A stretch of 64,000 nt of DNA, from the NCBI GenBank assembly GCA_950022295.1, contig OX465596.1, forward strand, positions 130,056,501 through 130,120,500, given 5' to 3'. Source of the stretch: Bromus sterilis. Lineage: Eukaryota > Streptophyta > Magnoliopsida > Poales > Poaceae. Position numbers and translations under genes: made by a program. This document shows positions 50,972-61,503 of the stretch, piece after piece. The notes below the pieces were generated by a model, which saw only the letters and a program-made list of their open reading frames with translations, had not been told where the DNA came from and made no database searches. The first letter of the stretch is position 1, and every line of letters starts with the position of its first letter.

Positions 50972-51409
50972 TGACGAGGGGGTGACCCCACGACTCCTAC
51001 GGATGAGCCTACCTGGTGTCCATGAAGGCAGAAGGCCCATGAAGATACGGCCTCGGCCCACTAGATGGCACCGACGTAGAGGTCCTCGACTCACAAGGAA
51101 GGTGCGAAGACCTGCCGTACGGAGCAAGCTAGGGTTAGGAAAGTTTACCTATACACGTAGATGAACTCCCCAAGACCTAGCCCGATATATAAGGGTTGGG
51201 AGGGGCGACACCAAGGACATCGAATCTTACTTGTAACCCTAGCCTTGAGCGCTCCGGCCTTGGCCTCCACTGTAATCGCATCTCCCCAATCAATAATATC
51301 GAGCAGGAGCGAGCCTCCCTGTTTGCCGACGAGCTATCGTCCAACCTGCGCCTCTCATGACTAACCCAGGGTCCCTGACCATGGGATTTTCCGGGGTTGA
51401 TCCCCGTCA
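50972..51409 (+). repeat. 3' LTR of the Tat element (438 bp)
   Basis: TGACGAGGGGG to GATCCCCGTCA, with proper TG...CA ends. It is the partner of 42153-42590 (about 13 substitutions, same length). Confidence 0.93.
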
Positions 51410-51810
51410 CAACATAACGGAGGCACTAGCTCCAACATCACGTAAAGCAAAGCAAGAGAAATTGTTCAATTTAATTTTGAATATATCCCAACCATCTTCT
51501 AGATTCCTAGGGATAGAAGTCTCTAGCTTGAGCTTCTCCTCCCTAGCTTTCATAAGAGCATTAGTAATATGCTCGGTGAAGACAATATTGAGTGTGCTAG
51601 TCTGGGGGTCTTTAGCCATTCTTTGCAAAAGGTGATAACTTCAGAAAGACTAAAATTATCAAAATCAAGATCACTACCATTAATTAGAGTAGTGGTGATG
51701 TCATCTAAGATCATTATTTTAGTATTCTCTAGATTTGTAGGAACTTCTTGTCCTAAGGTTGAGGTATTAACATCACCATTAATAGGTAAAGAACAAAGGA
51801 AACAATTTTT
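51410..51810 (-). pseudogene. Athila-like gag-protease, N-terminal part, frameshifted
   Basis: Minus-strand coding sequence with two recognisable stretches: TSTLGQEVPTNLENTKIM and NFSLSEVITF in one frame, then RMAKDPQTSTLNIVFTEHIT and KAREEKLKLETSIPRNLEDG in the next. A one-base frameshift near 51628-51632 separates them. It ends with the protease active-site region LRDVGASASVM, after which the Tat LTR begins. Protease residues after this point are found at 41798-42152. The usual long Athila gag is not present, so the element was already internally deleted. Confidence 0.7.
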
Positions 51811-51887
51811 TTGTGAATTTTGATAAAGGTCACTACGATAAAAACTATAAGGTAAACTAACAAGACTAAAAAAAAGCTAAAATATAG

Positions 51888-51905
51888 TCCCCGGCAATGG
51901 CGCCA
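51888..51905 (-). other. Primer-binding site, tRNA-Asp type
   Basis: Minus strand TGGCGCCATTGCCGGGGA differs at one base from the complement of the plant tRNA-Asp 3' end as I recall it. It lies a few bases inside the LTR end and fixes the element's orientation. Confidence 0.8.
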
Positions 51906-51915
51906 GAAATTATCT

Positions 51916-53398
51916 TGATGGCTTCTCTCCCCTCGTTGGTTACCCCAAGTGGAAGGTTGAGATGTAGCCTAGCAGCAAGTTCCCATTGGTGAAGATACCA
52001 AGGTTTATGTCTCTCCTGGGACTTCGAAGACGACAAGTAGTGGTGCGGCATGTAAGGCGACGTTTGAAGATAATCACTTGCTTTACCTGGACCTGGACAC
52101 ACAACAAGTAACTTTGGTTCTAACGAGTAAAGAGGGGTTATAAATCCTTCCGGCCTTGTCGTTTACAAAGGATCAAACGCAAGAGGATAATGATAGTCAT
52201 AATTGCAACTGAAAGTAAAAGCGGGAAATAAAGTGGAGGTGTAAACAGTTGTGGAAATATGGACTGAGGTCCCATGATGTTCACTAGTGATGTCTCTCTC
52301 CCAACAGACGATAAAATAGCTAAGCTGTGCGAACAAATTACAGTTGGGAAATTGACAGAATGATAAACGCACCGCAATGCTAATTATGCTACTAGAAAGC
52401 TCGAGGCTCGAAAGTATGGGTAGTACGCCAAGACAAGTAGACCGAAATCCATATGTATCTACTCACTAATCATCCACCTTGAGATATCTATCCAGAACAT
52501 GTCGCTGGTATTAAGTTGTGAGCCCCACCCAAAGTGTAAACTAAAAGCAACAGACACCTGCATTAACCAACTCTTTTAAGGTAAACAATCCTTGCAACCG
52601 CGGTTAAAAGCACCATTGTCTTCTCCCTGGTGGCAACAACACATCCCCTAGTCTCATGTTTCTTTCACTCAAGCTAGACATCGGGGGGCATGAACCCACA
52701 ATAATGCATAAACGCTCCCTCTTGGAGTTACTATCTACTACTTGGCCAAAGAAATAAAAAGTAACGGATAACATGCAATAATTATTCAAGAACAAAATAT
52801 AGAAGGTAAACCAAATATATAACTCATCACGATCTGAACATAATATCATAATCCATCGGATCCCAGCAAACACAACATAGCAACAGCAGGAAAATTACAT
52901 AAGTGCCTTGATCATGTAGGGAAGCTCACAAGGGCTAAGAATTGAAGAGCAAGATTGGAGATCAGACATCACATAGCTACTGGTCATGGACCCATGGTCC
53001 AAGGGGGACTACTCACGGCACATTCGTGAAGTGTCCATGGTGGTGAAGAAGCTCCCGGAGGTCAACCCTCCCCCCGGTAGGGTGTCCGGGAGAGGTCTTG
53101 TGGTGCTCCCGATCTTGGAAGCACGGCGGCGGAGAAACGGAGATGAAATTCGAGATGCGGGGTTCTCCTCGAGGGTGTTTGATATAAGGAGCTAATATAG
53201 GCCGAAGGGGGCCAGAGGGGGTGGTCCCACCTCCCAGGTACCCTGGTGGCATGTCCAGGGAGGAGTACACGCCACCTGGCCGCCTGGGTGCAAGGTGGCC
53301 CCCTGGTCCTCCTTCGGGTATCCAGAAGCTTCCGTCTTGCTGATTTTTATAGGAATTTTCTGGAATTTTTGGAGCTCTGTAAATTTGGGTAAAAACTT
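51916..53398 (-). repeat. Athila-like 5' LTR, incomplete
   Basis: Between the primer site and the inserted LTR at 53399 lies about 1.48 kb of non-coding sequence. Positions 53098-53256 match 40463-40625 (shared GCTCCC.ATCTT.GAAGC and GATGCGGGGTTCTCCTCGAG blocks), which supports LTR identity. The LTR start is beyond the nested insertion. The LTR end is taken near 51916 from the TG/CA dinucleotide before the primer site. Confidence 0.65.
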
Positions 53399-55447
53399 GT
53401 CAGAACCCTCTGTTAGGTATGTGCTAGGTCAAGAATCAACATTCATTCATGTCAAAAATTTCAAATTGAAATTGAAATGGGAGAGAGAACATCCCCAAGA
53501 GGAATTTAATTCAAATGGCCAGAAAAAAAGTTGCTCCAAAAATTCCTTTTGCATTTTTGAAAAGTCTTATAAATGAGTGTGATCACATATCAAGTGATTT
53601 GGAACCAATCCCATGCTGATGGATTTTTCAAATATTCAAACATGATCTTGGAATTAATTCAACACCCCTATTTGAATTAAAGTTCAAATTATTTGAATTT
53701 TAAAAATGCCCAAACTTTATAAGTGGCTAGCATTATGCATTAGAAGTCCATATAAAATTTTGGGGCATTTATAAAAATGTCTAGCTATTTAATTATCTAA
53801 GACAAACAAATGTCGGAAAAGAAAACAGAAAGAAAAATAGAAAAGGGCTTACCAGCTTTCAGCCCAACTTAACCCCAGCCGTCCCAAGCCCACGCCCACC
53901 CCTTGTCGTCTACCTCCCCACGCCCCGAAGCTGCTCGCTGTATTTCACACAGACGCCGCCGACGCCGCTTGACACCTCCTGCTCGCCGTGGACGGCCCCG
54001 AGCCCTCTAGACGTGTCAGGGAGATGCCATGCACCTCCCTGGTTACTTTCCCCCTCCAGCACAACTCCTCCTCGCTCTCTGTCACCCGATTTCGACGCCA
54101 CGGACGACCACCCGAAGCTGGCTGTCGCCACTGCACGCACCACCCGCGGCCAACGACGACTTGAATATGCGCTGACCTGTCCACTGTCCTCTCCGTCGTC
54201 GACTACGCCGAGCCACGGAAGCAATTGAGCCCATACGCCCCGGAGCAGCCGAACCCCGTCATCGTATTCGTCTACGGCCGCCGTGCGCCATCGTCGATTG
54301 CGTCTCCGGCAAGCCACCTCCGCCCTCTCCACCAACTCCATTGAGTTCCTGGTGATCCATAGCTCAAAACCCCTATAGATATGCCCTCGATTGCATCCTT
54401 TGTGCCATTCCTGCATGGGAGCCGAGCTCCGTCGCCTCCGTGGGTGGCCAAACGCATGCCCCCGTGCGCCTCTGTCTCCCCCAGCATGTCCTTGACGCTC
54501 CTAGAGCCACCAGCAACCCAACGCACCCACGCACGCATCGCCCCGTGCCCATTTTACAAGCGCTGCCCAAACCCGTAGCTCCGGCCGCCTCCATGGCTGA
54601 ATCCGGCGTCGTCTTCAACCTCTTCCGCGACGCGCGAGTAGCGCATTCAATGGGGCTCGTCACGAGCCATCTTCGGGTGCCCGGGAGCATGATTTCGGCG
54701 ACGCGCCGCCGTCTGCCGAGCTCACCGGGGACGAGCTAGGCCATTAGGCCTTAACCCCACAATTAATCCCACCCCTGAGCCACTTACAGTGGGCCCAGCC
54801 CCCATAATCTAAACCTAGTTTAAATAAACAGAGGGGATTAACCCCCCTAGCCACTGACAGGGTGCCCCCACCTGTCAGCACCCCCACGCTAGCCTTACGT
54901 CATGCTGACGCATTAAACTGTTAAATCTTTTAAAATAATCCACAAAAGGCACAAAATACAATAAACTTTGGAAATTCATAACTAATTCATTTTAACTCTA
55001 AATTGGAGAAATAGTATATGAAAAATTATCAGAAAAATGCAAGGATTCTGAATATGGACTTTGTTTTCATGTTTGACCAATTTAAATTGTGTGAATAGTA
55101 GAATTTGTCCATATTCATTTAATTTGAATTCAAATTTGGAGGGAATTTGCAAATGACTTTGCATTCCACTTATTTTAAATGGAATTGTACCCACATTGAA
55201 ACCATGAACATCACCATTGCAATCTTATACATGTGATTGTGCATTGTACATTATGTTGATCCTATGATTGTCATGTTAATCATAGAAGTGGAAGTGGAAC
55301 CGGAAAAGGAGGCCACCCCCTTCGTTGAAGACACTGTGTTTGAACCTCGCCAGCAAGGCAAGAAAACCCCATTGATCATGTCTATAAAATCCGACTTCCC
55401 TCTCCGTCTCACTTATGCATGTTTAGGAGATCACCTTGTTATCGATT
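53399..55447 (+). mobile_element. Truncated large LTR related to the 10342-14062 solo LTR
   Basis: Begins TGTCAGAACCC, with AAACT before it as a possible target duplication. Its organisation follows the LTR at 10342: AT-rich start (both have TTTGGGAACC/TTTGGGTATT-like and CAAATGGCCAGA phrases), a GC-rich block (about 53850-54750), an AT-rich block (TTTGGAAA.TCATAACTAATTC in both), then the GGCAAG.AAACCCCATTGATCAT phrase. Similarity stops exactly at ATCGATT (55447), where the minus-strand LTR begins. The remainder would lie right of the window. It is inserted in the Athila-like LTR. Confidence 0.75.
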
Positions 55448-55774
55448 TGTGGGCACCCCGGACTATATGTCCGGAGCGGCCAGCTGTGTAAACTGTCATG
55501 ATCCCATGATCAGTGTCGCATGACACACAACTCGACATGGCTATCATAGTCTCAATGTTCATACAATACCGAATACAAGGTCATACAACAATAAAGTCTT
55601 ACACGGCCTCATCGGGCTCAAATAGCAGCGGAATAAGCAAAAGAAGGATAAGTAGTAGCGGCACAATCCATAGGGCAGTTCAGAGCATAGCAAGTCCTAG
55701 TAATCGCCGGTAGAATCATCGTCATATACCTGCTCCTCCAAGTCTGGCCGATTGAATAACCAAGGACAAAGCCG

Positions 55775-55795
55775 TGAGTACATACAAAGTACTCG
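55775..55795 (-). other. GAGTAC/GTACTC hairpin in LTR
   Basis: A six-base perfect stem with a seven-base loop, extended by one wobble pair, about 330 bp from the LTR 3' end. It is the same stem as at 3682-3699 and 13285-13304. Confidence 0.6.
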
Positions 55796-57728
55796 CAAAC
55801 CACCTAAAGAAAGAAACAAGGTTTTGTATACAAAAATAATAGGATGGCTATATGGTGGAGTTTTTCATAGGGATTTCTTATCTACTCAATATTATTATTA
55901 AGTTGGCAAAGTTTTAAACTTGGCAAGTTTTATTTCCCACATTGCATTTGGATAAGTCAAGTCCAACCCTTTTTCAACAATATCAACACCATCATCGCGA
56001 ACCATAAACTCAGTACCGGGCTTTCTCATCTATTCCCCACAAAGTGTGGCCTCACTAGCTTTCCATGACCGTGGACTCCGGCTACTCAAATAGTTTTCAC
56101 TCTGCAGAGGTTGTACACTTTACCCACCACATTCGATACATCCGCCGTGTGTCCCCACAGATCGTCATACCTCAGTATGCGGGTCTCGGATAATCGACCA
56201 TAGTCTTCCCCTTTCTTACCCTAGTACAGGTGATCTACCCGATGCCCACATCCTGAATTGTCCGCGTGCAAGGTCATGCTCCTCTTGGACACATGACTTC
56301 ACCGTAGTAGAGATGCGGCAAAGTTTCGTGCCACCGCTGCCTCGGCAGCGACCTCACCTCCGACGCATCGGTAGGCTTACAGGCTTCTACGTATTATGTA
56401 GTTAGAAGATCCCGGTACTAAGATATGCAATCTTCCAACTAGCCCTGTCCCATACCAGAGTATAGTGGTTGTAATGTAAGGCTAGGTTTTGGAGGAACTT
56501 ATAGAGAGTCCCTCCAGACTTTGTTCATGTCCGACGATGTTCCACAAACCCGGCTATACCACCTTCTTAGGTGTATGCCGTACCATATAGGATGAAGTAT
56601 GACTTTCCAAGTTGTTATGTAATGCTAAATACTAGAGCTGAGTGATGGTCTCGACAGAATGCCGGGATCATCGGGGTTCTACTTAGTTTTTCCCAAAAAG
56701 GTAGGCTATGGGGTGATGTGGAGTTATTCTAATATAACTAACACAATCCCAACCCATATGAATATAATAACATGATACAATATACATGATACAAAAGGAA
56801 AGTAAAAATGGGTAAAGTAAAGTTTAAGTTTTGACGGTGGCTTGCCTTCCTCGGCGATGTACTCTGGATCGGCTTCTTCGGCAGCTTGGGAGGAGTCTTC
56901 ACCTGCAACGTACGGCGTATCGTCTACACGTTGCGAAAGAAATACACACCATTACAACGGGGCAACAACAGCACAATATTTCATCACTCAATTTTTTCAC
57001 AAAGAATAACACAAAAAAAGGGAAAAACAATTTCAAGGTTTTCTATTTACTAAGATTTAAATTTTATACCTCCTCAACAAGGTTACAATTTATAACAAGG
57101 TACTAGAATAATTTTGGTGGATTTATTAACATCAATATTAAATAAAACAACTTTAAATAAAAGCAATGTTTTTAATTCATTTTAATCACTAACAGCTTTT
57201 AAATTTATTTTATTTTTATTAACTAACTTCATAACAAAAGTGCTACTGACCAGAGGCAATTTTTCATAATAAGCTAATAATTTAATACTACTACCATAAA
57301 TTTTATAGAAATTAAACTAGCAAAAGAAATTGTAATAAAAGGGTCACAAATTTATCTAAGATAAATAATATTCTACACATACAGAAAAGTCAAGAATAAT
57401 CACATGAATATAAACATGTCAATATTACATTTTTAGGGTTAATAGAGAATTAATTAAAACTATCCCTAGGTGCGTAAAAGCACAATAAACTAATTAAAAC
57501 TAAAGCAATTATTTTGGTACTGTACAAAAATTATTCTAAACATGCAGGAACACAATTTTCTAAACCACATAAAATTTATTTCACATTTTTCTGAGCTACG
57601 GTTATTTTTCTAATGTTATTTAAGTTCTGCAAATAAAATAAATAAAAGAAAAGTCTCAGCAGGCCGGCCAGGGCTATCCTGCGCCCACGCTGCTTGCCTC
57701 CAATGGGCCGAGCCCGCGCAGCGTCTGC

Positions 57729-57757
<29 letters not shown>
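57729..57757. repeat. (TG)n microsatellite
   Basis: About fourteen uninterrupted TG units inside the LTR, at the left edge of its GC-rich block. Confidence 0.95.
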
Positions 57758-57760
<3 letters not shown>

Positions 57761-58454
57761 TTTTTGGCGAAGGGGTATGGGCTAATCCTGGGCGTTGGAT
57801 CTGGGTTGATCCAACGGGCCAGGGTCGTCTCCTTCCTCCCGCCAGGGCAAGGGACGGGAGAGGCTTCCCATGGCGGCCAGAGGCGCACATGGCCTCGCCG
57901 GCGGCCCTCCGATGGGCGGCGGCCGGCGGCAAGGGTCGGGGGAGGCGCGGAGCAGCCTGTGGACTCCATTTTCCCCAAAAACAAGGGCGCACGGCACGAC
58001 AAACTTGGGGCTTCGCGGCGGACAGGAGGGTTTGCGGGAGCGCTCACCAGAGGTGCTCCGAGCAACAGCGGCCAGCGTGGAGGGGCGGCGGGGGTGCGGG
58101 GCGGCTCTACGGCTCCATTTTTGGGCTTCGGGCTGCGGTTGACGGCGTCGGGGCGGACTGCTCGGGAAGGTCGGGGTAGACGGTGTTTGGCAGGGCGTCG
58201 GCTCCTACTTGCGCTCTTCACCGGAGTAGCCCCGTCGTGGGGGCGGAGAGGCGCGCAGACCTACCCCGCCCCCTTCTTCCTTCCTCTCCTTGCTTGTCCT
58301 TCCTTCTCCTAGCTCCTCATGTCTCCTTCTCTTTTATTTCCTGGTTCTCTCTTGCTCGGGCTAGGCTAGAGAGGCGAGGCTGGCAAGGTGGCTGAGTGGT
58401 GCTTTGTTGAGTAGTGAGCTGCTGGTGTGGAGGAGAGGGCGTCCCGGGCAGCCC

Positions 58455-58461
58455 TTATATA
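58455..58461 (-). promoter_or_regulatory. Putative LTR TATA box
   Basis: Minus-strand CTATATAAGGGC context about 1,030 bp inside the LTR, followed by a C-rich leader. It is the likely start region of the element transcript (near 58425). Confidence 0.6.
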
Positions 58462-59486
58462 GGCGAGGGGAGTAGCGGCGTGGGCGGGAAACGGCTTGAG
58501 CGAGCGATGCGAGGGCACGGGAGTTCGCGGCAACGGGCGGGGGAGCCAGGCTGGCGATCCGCGGCCTCGCCACGGACTGGCCGAGAAGGACGGCGGGCGA
58601 GCTCGTGAGAGAGCTCCGGTGGGTTGATTCCACCGTGGCCATGGCCGGTCACATCACGAGCGCGGGTTGGGGGGTACGGGAGCGGCTAAGCCACGACAGC
58701 GATCCTCGGGGTTGGGAAAGCGGGGGCATGGGAGGCTGACAGGTGGGTTGAGGGAGAGAAAGAGAGAACGAGAGAGAGAGGGGGTTACCGGGGAGAGAGA
58801 TTTGGGGAGGGATTAGTGGGGTAGTTAGGGAATTTTTTTTAAACACTGATTTAAAGGAAAACTTAGTTATTCCAAAAAAAATGCACCCAAGGTGTTTGTT
58901 GAAATGCCAAAAAGGAAAATTTTATACGGATTTTTAATATTTGTGTTTATAAGATGATCTACGAAGATCATGCAATCATTTTATTGTGGTTTGTGCATTT
59001 AAATAAATTTAATTGATCACAGTTTAATTATTTTTATCAAGCACACGGTTAAGTGTTTAGGGTTTTGTGATAGTTAAAAGTATTAATACTATAGTTATAC
59101 TACATGATATATATAAGGATTTATATCTCTTACATATTTATTTAACAAACAAGAGCAAAAGAAAACTAAAAGCGCAAACACAAGACTAAAGAGAGAGAGC
59201 CAAAGATGGCTAAATAACAATAATGACTTGCTATTACTAAGTGCGGTTTTTTTTTTGGGGTTGATCAAATGGTGTCAGGTTATGCTCATGCCCAGATGAC
59301 CTAGTCCAATTGGTGGTGTAATGATCTACTTGCCATAACAAGTTCATACATGAACTACTATTACATGAAGATCTCACACAATCTCAAACATGGATTCAAA
59401 CAACACATCATTTCTTGCAAAGTTTTTTGTTGGCCCTAATTTTTGGTTATCTAAATTAAGAGGAGAGCTAAAGTTGGGGTGTGACA

Positions 59487-59500
59487 GACCTTCCCCCCTT
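59487..59500 (-). other. Polypurine tract
   Basis: AAGGGGGGAAGGTC on the minus strand, directly before the LTR start. It marks the 3' LTR boundary and lies 23 bp after the original end of the polyprotein (59524). Confidence 0.85.
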
Positions 59501-59523
59501 AAAAATAATCTCGTCCCCGAGAT

Positions 59524-61503
59524 TCACAAGCTAGTGAAGAGATGCGGGAACTCGCGTTTGAGGTAGTCCTCCCGTTCCTAGGTGGCTTCCTTCTCTGTGT
59601 GGTTTGTCCACTGGACCTTGTGGAACTTGATCGCGCGCTTACGGGTGACTCGGGTGGCTTCTTCCAGGATACGAAGGGGCGTCTCGCGATATGTGAGATC
59701 CTGGTTGATGTCCACCGTGCGGTGATCGATGTTCTTGAAAACATCGGGCTTGTCCGGCACCTCCAGACATTTCTGGAGCTGAGACACGTGGAAGACATCG
59801 TGCACATCGGATAGCTCTGCTGGCAGTCTCAACTGATAGGCAACTTGGCCTCGTCTGGCTATCACCTCAAATGGTCCGATGTAACGAGGTGCTAGCTTTC
59901 CCTTCACATGGAATCTCTGCATTCCCTTCAGTGGGGTGACTCGGAGATACACAAAGTCTCCAACTGCAAAAGTCACCTCTCGACGCTTCGAGTCGGCATC
60001 ACTCTTCTGACGAGACTGAGCGGTCTTGAGACGCTCACGAATCAACTGGACCTGCTCTTCGGCCTCCTTCAGAACATCGGGTCCGAAAATTTTCCCTTCT
60101 CCGGTCTGAGACCAGTTTAGGGGCGTGCGGCACTTCCTCCCATACAAAGCTTCAAATGGGGCCATCTGCAAAATCGACTGGTAGCTGTTGTTGTAGGAGA
60201 ATTCTGCATAGGGCAAGCAGTCCTCCCACTTGGAACCATAGGCTAGAGCACATGCGCGGAGCATATCCTCTAGTATCTGGTTTACTCGCTCGGTTTGGCC
60301 TCCAGTCTGCAGGTGATAGGCTGTGCTGAATGCGATCTTGGTTCCTAATGCCTCCTGGACATGCTTCCAGAACCTCGAGGTAAACTGGGTACCTCGGTCT
60401 GACACAATCTCGTTTGGAACTCCGTGCAGGCATACGATCCTTGACATGTACAAGTCTGTCAGCTAATCTCCTCGATAGGTGGTTCGCACTGGAATAAAGT
60501 GCGCTACCTTGGTGAGTCAGTCGACGATGACCCAGATAGAGTCATGACCCTTGCTCGACCTTGGTAGTCCTGTGATGAAGTCCATGCCTATCTGTTCCCA
60601 CTTCCATTCAGGAACTCGGAGTGGTTGCAGCAATCCTGCAGGTCTCTGGTGCTCTGCTTTCACTCTCTGGCAGATGTCGCACTTGGCGACATACAAGGCA
60701 ATTTCACGCTTCATACCGTGCCACCAGAACAAGTCCTTCAGGTCTTGATACATCTTAGTCCCTCCAGGGTGGATGGAGTAAGGTGTGTCATGGGCTTCCT
60801 TTAGGATAGTGAGCTTCAACTCCTCTATATCGGGCACACACAATCGTCCATCAAACCAAAGAACTCCTTCATCATCTGCCGAGAACTTTGGAGCCTTGCC
60901 GAGGGGTATCTTCTTCTTGATTCCCTTGATACTATCGTGTCCCTTTTGGGCTTCCTTGATCTGGTCAAACAGAGTCGGAGTCAGCTCGAGGTGAGCAAGA
61001 AAACCGGGTGTAACAAGCTCCAAACCCAGCTTCTCGAACTCCTCGTGTAGAGCTGGCTGCTTCTCTCTGATCATTACATTAAGTGTGCAGGGCTTGCGAC
61101 TGAGGGCATCTGCTACCACATTGGCCTTTCCAGGATGGTAGTGGATTTCAAGATCGTAATCTTTGATCAGCTCGATCCATCTCCTCTGCCTCATGTTCAA
61201 CTCCTTTTGCGAGAAAATGTACTTCAGGCTCTTATGGTCTGTGTAGATGTCGCAAAGGTCACCCATCAGGTAATGCCTCCATCTCTTGAGAGCAAGCACA
61301 ACTGCGGCTAGCTCCAAGTCGTGGGTGGGGTAGTTCAACTCGTGCGGCTTCAATTGTCGTGACAGGTACTCAATCACCTTGCCCACTTGCATAAGGACAC
61401 AACCCAAACCAACCTTCGATGCATCGCAGTACACATCAAAGCTCTTGGTCAGGTCAGGCATAGTCAAAACTGGGGCAGATACCAATCTCCTCTTCAACTC
61501 CTA
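59524..61503 (-). pseudogene. Chromovirus-like RNase H and integrase, broken
   Basis: RNase H acidic residues are in YCDAS, DLELAAVV, YTDHKSL and NVVADALS (about 61440-61100). Integrase zinc region: IHPGGTKMYQDL (near 60760) and CDICQRV (near 60670). Catalytic triad: GMDFITG (near 60590), SDRGTQF (near 60400) and the Glu in GGQTERVNQ (near 60300). The C-terminal part has YVRVTPLKG, GPFEVIARRG, FHVSQLQKCL and a short chromodomain-like end. Stops: TAG 61501-61503, TGA 60517-60519, TAG 60463-60465 and TAG 59578-59580, 18 codons before the original TGA at 59524-59526. The frame is otherwise conserved. Confidence 0.9.

Larger units (their letters stand above)
42153..51409 (+). mobile_element. Tat-lineage Ty3/gypsy retrotransposon (RIRE2/Retand-like)
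   Basis: A complete 9,257-bp element with two 438-bp LTRs. In order: 5' LTR, primer-binding region, gag-protease-reverse transcriptase-RNase H-second RNase H-integrase, 67-bp tandem repeats, an antisense ORF with TATA box, 64-bp tandem repeats, a polypurine-like tract and the 3' LTR. Two RNase H modules, a DGGSS-type protease and an antisense ORF between pol and the 3' LTR are known hallmarks of the Tat lineage (RIRE2, Grande and Retand relatives). By eye the LTRs differ at about 13 of 438 positions. The 5' LTR starts TA rather than TG. The target duplication is not clear. The host protease frame continues across the insertion, so this element is younger than the Athila-like one. Confidence 0.9.
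51410..53398 (-). mobile_element. Athila-like retrotransposon, 5' part
   Basis: The other half of the minus-strand element at 40459-42152. From right to left: LTR sequence (about 51916-53398), tRNA-Asp-type primer site (51888-51905), leader, and a gag-protease fragment that runs into the Tat 3' LTR at 51409. The LTR start is not reached, because another LTR (53399) is inserted into it. Confidence 0.78.
55448..59486 (-). repeat. 3' LTR (4,039 bp) of the chromovirus-like element
   Basis: Minus strand: starts TGTCACACCCCAAC right after the polypurine tract and ends GGTGCCCACA at 55448, where similarity to the interrupted LTR resumes. A TATA box at 58455-58461 gives a U3 of about 1 kb and an R/U5 of about 3 kb. 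The GC-rich leader (about 57650-58650) and the AT-rich remainder match the layout of the solo LTR at 3286-7305, which has nearly the same length. Open frames in the GC-rich block, some over 190 codons, lack any domain and overlap in several frames. Confidence 0.82.

Noticed and set aside
57576..58312. ORFs up to 201 codons around the TG microsatellite.
   Set aside because: They are inside the LTR, partly encoded by the (TG)n run (CVCVCV or THTHTH peptides), with no domain.
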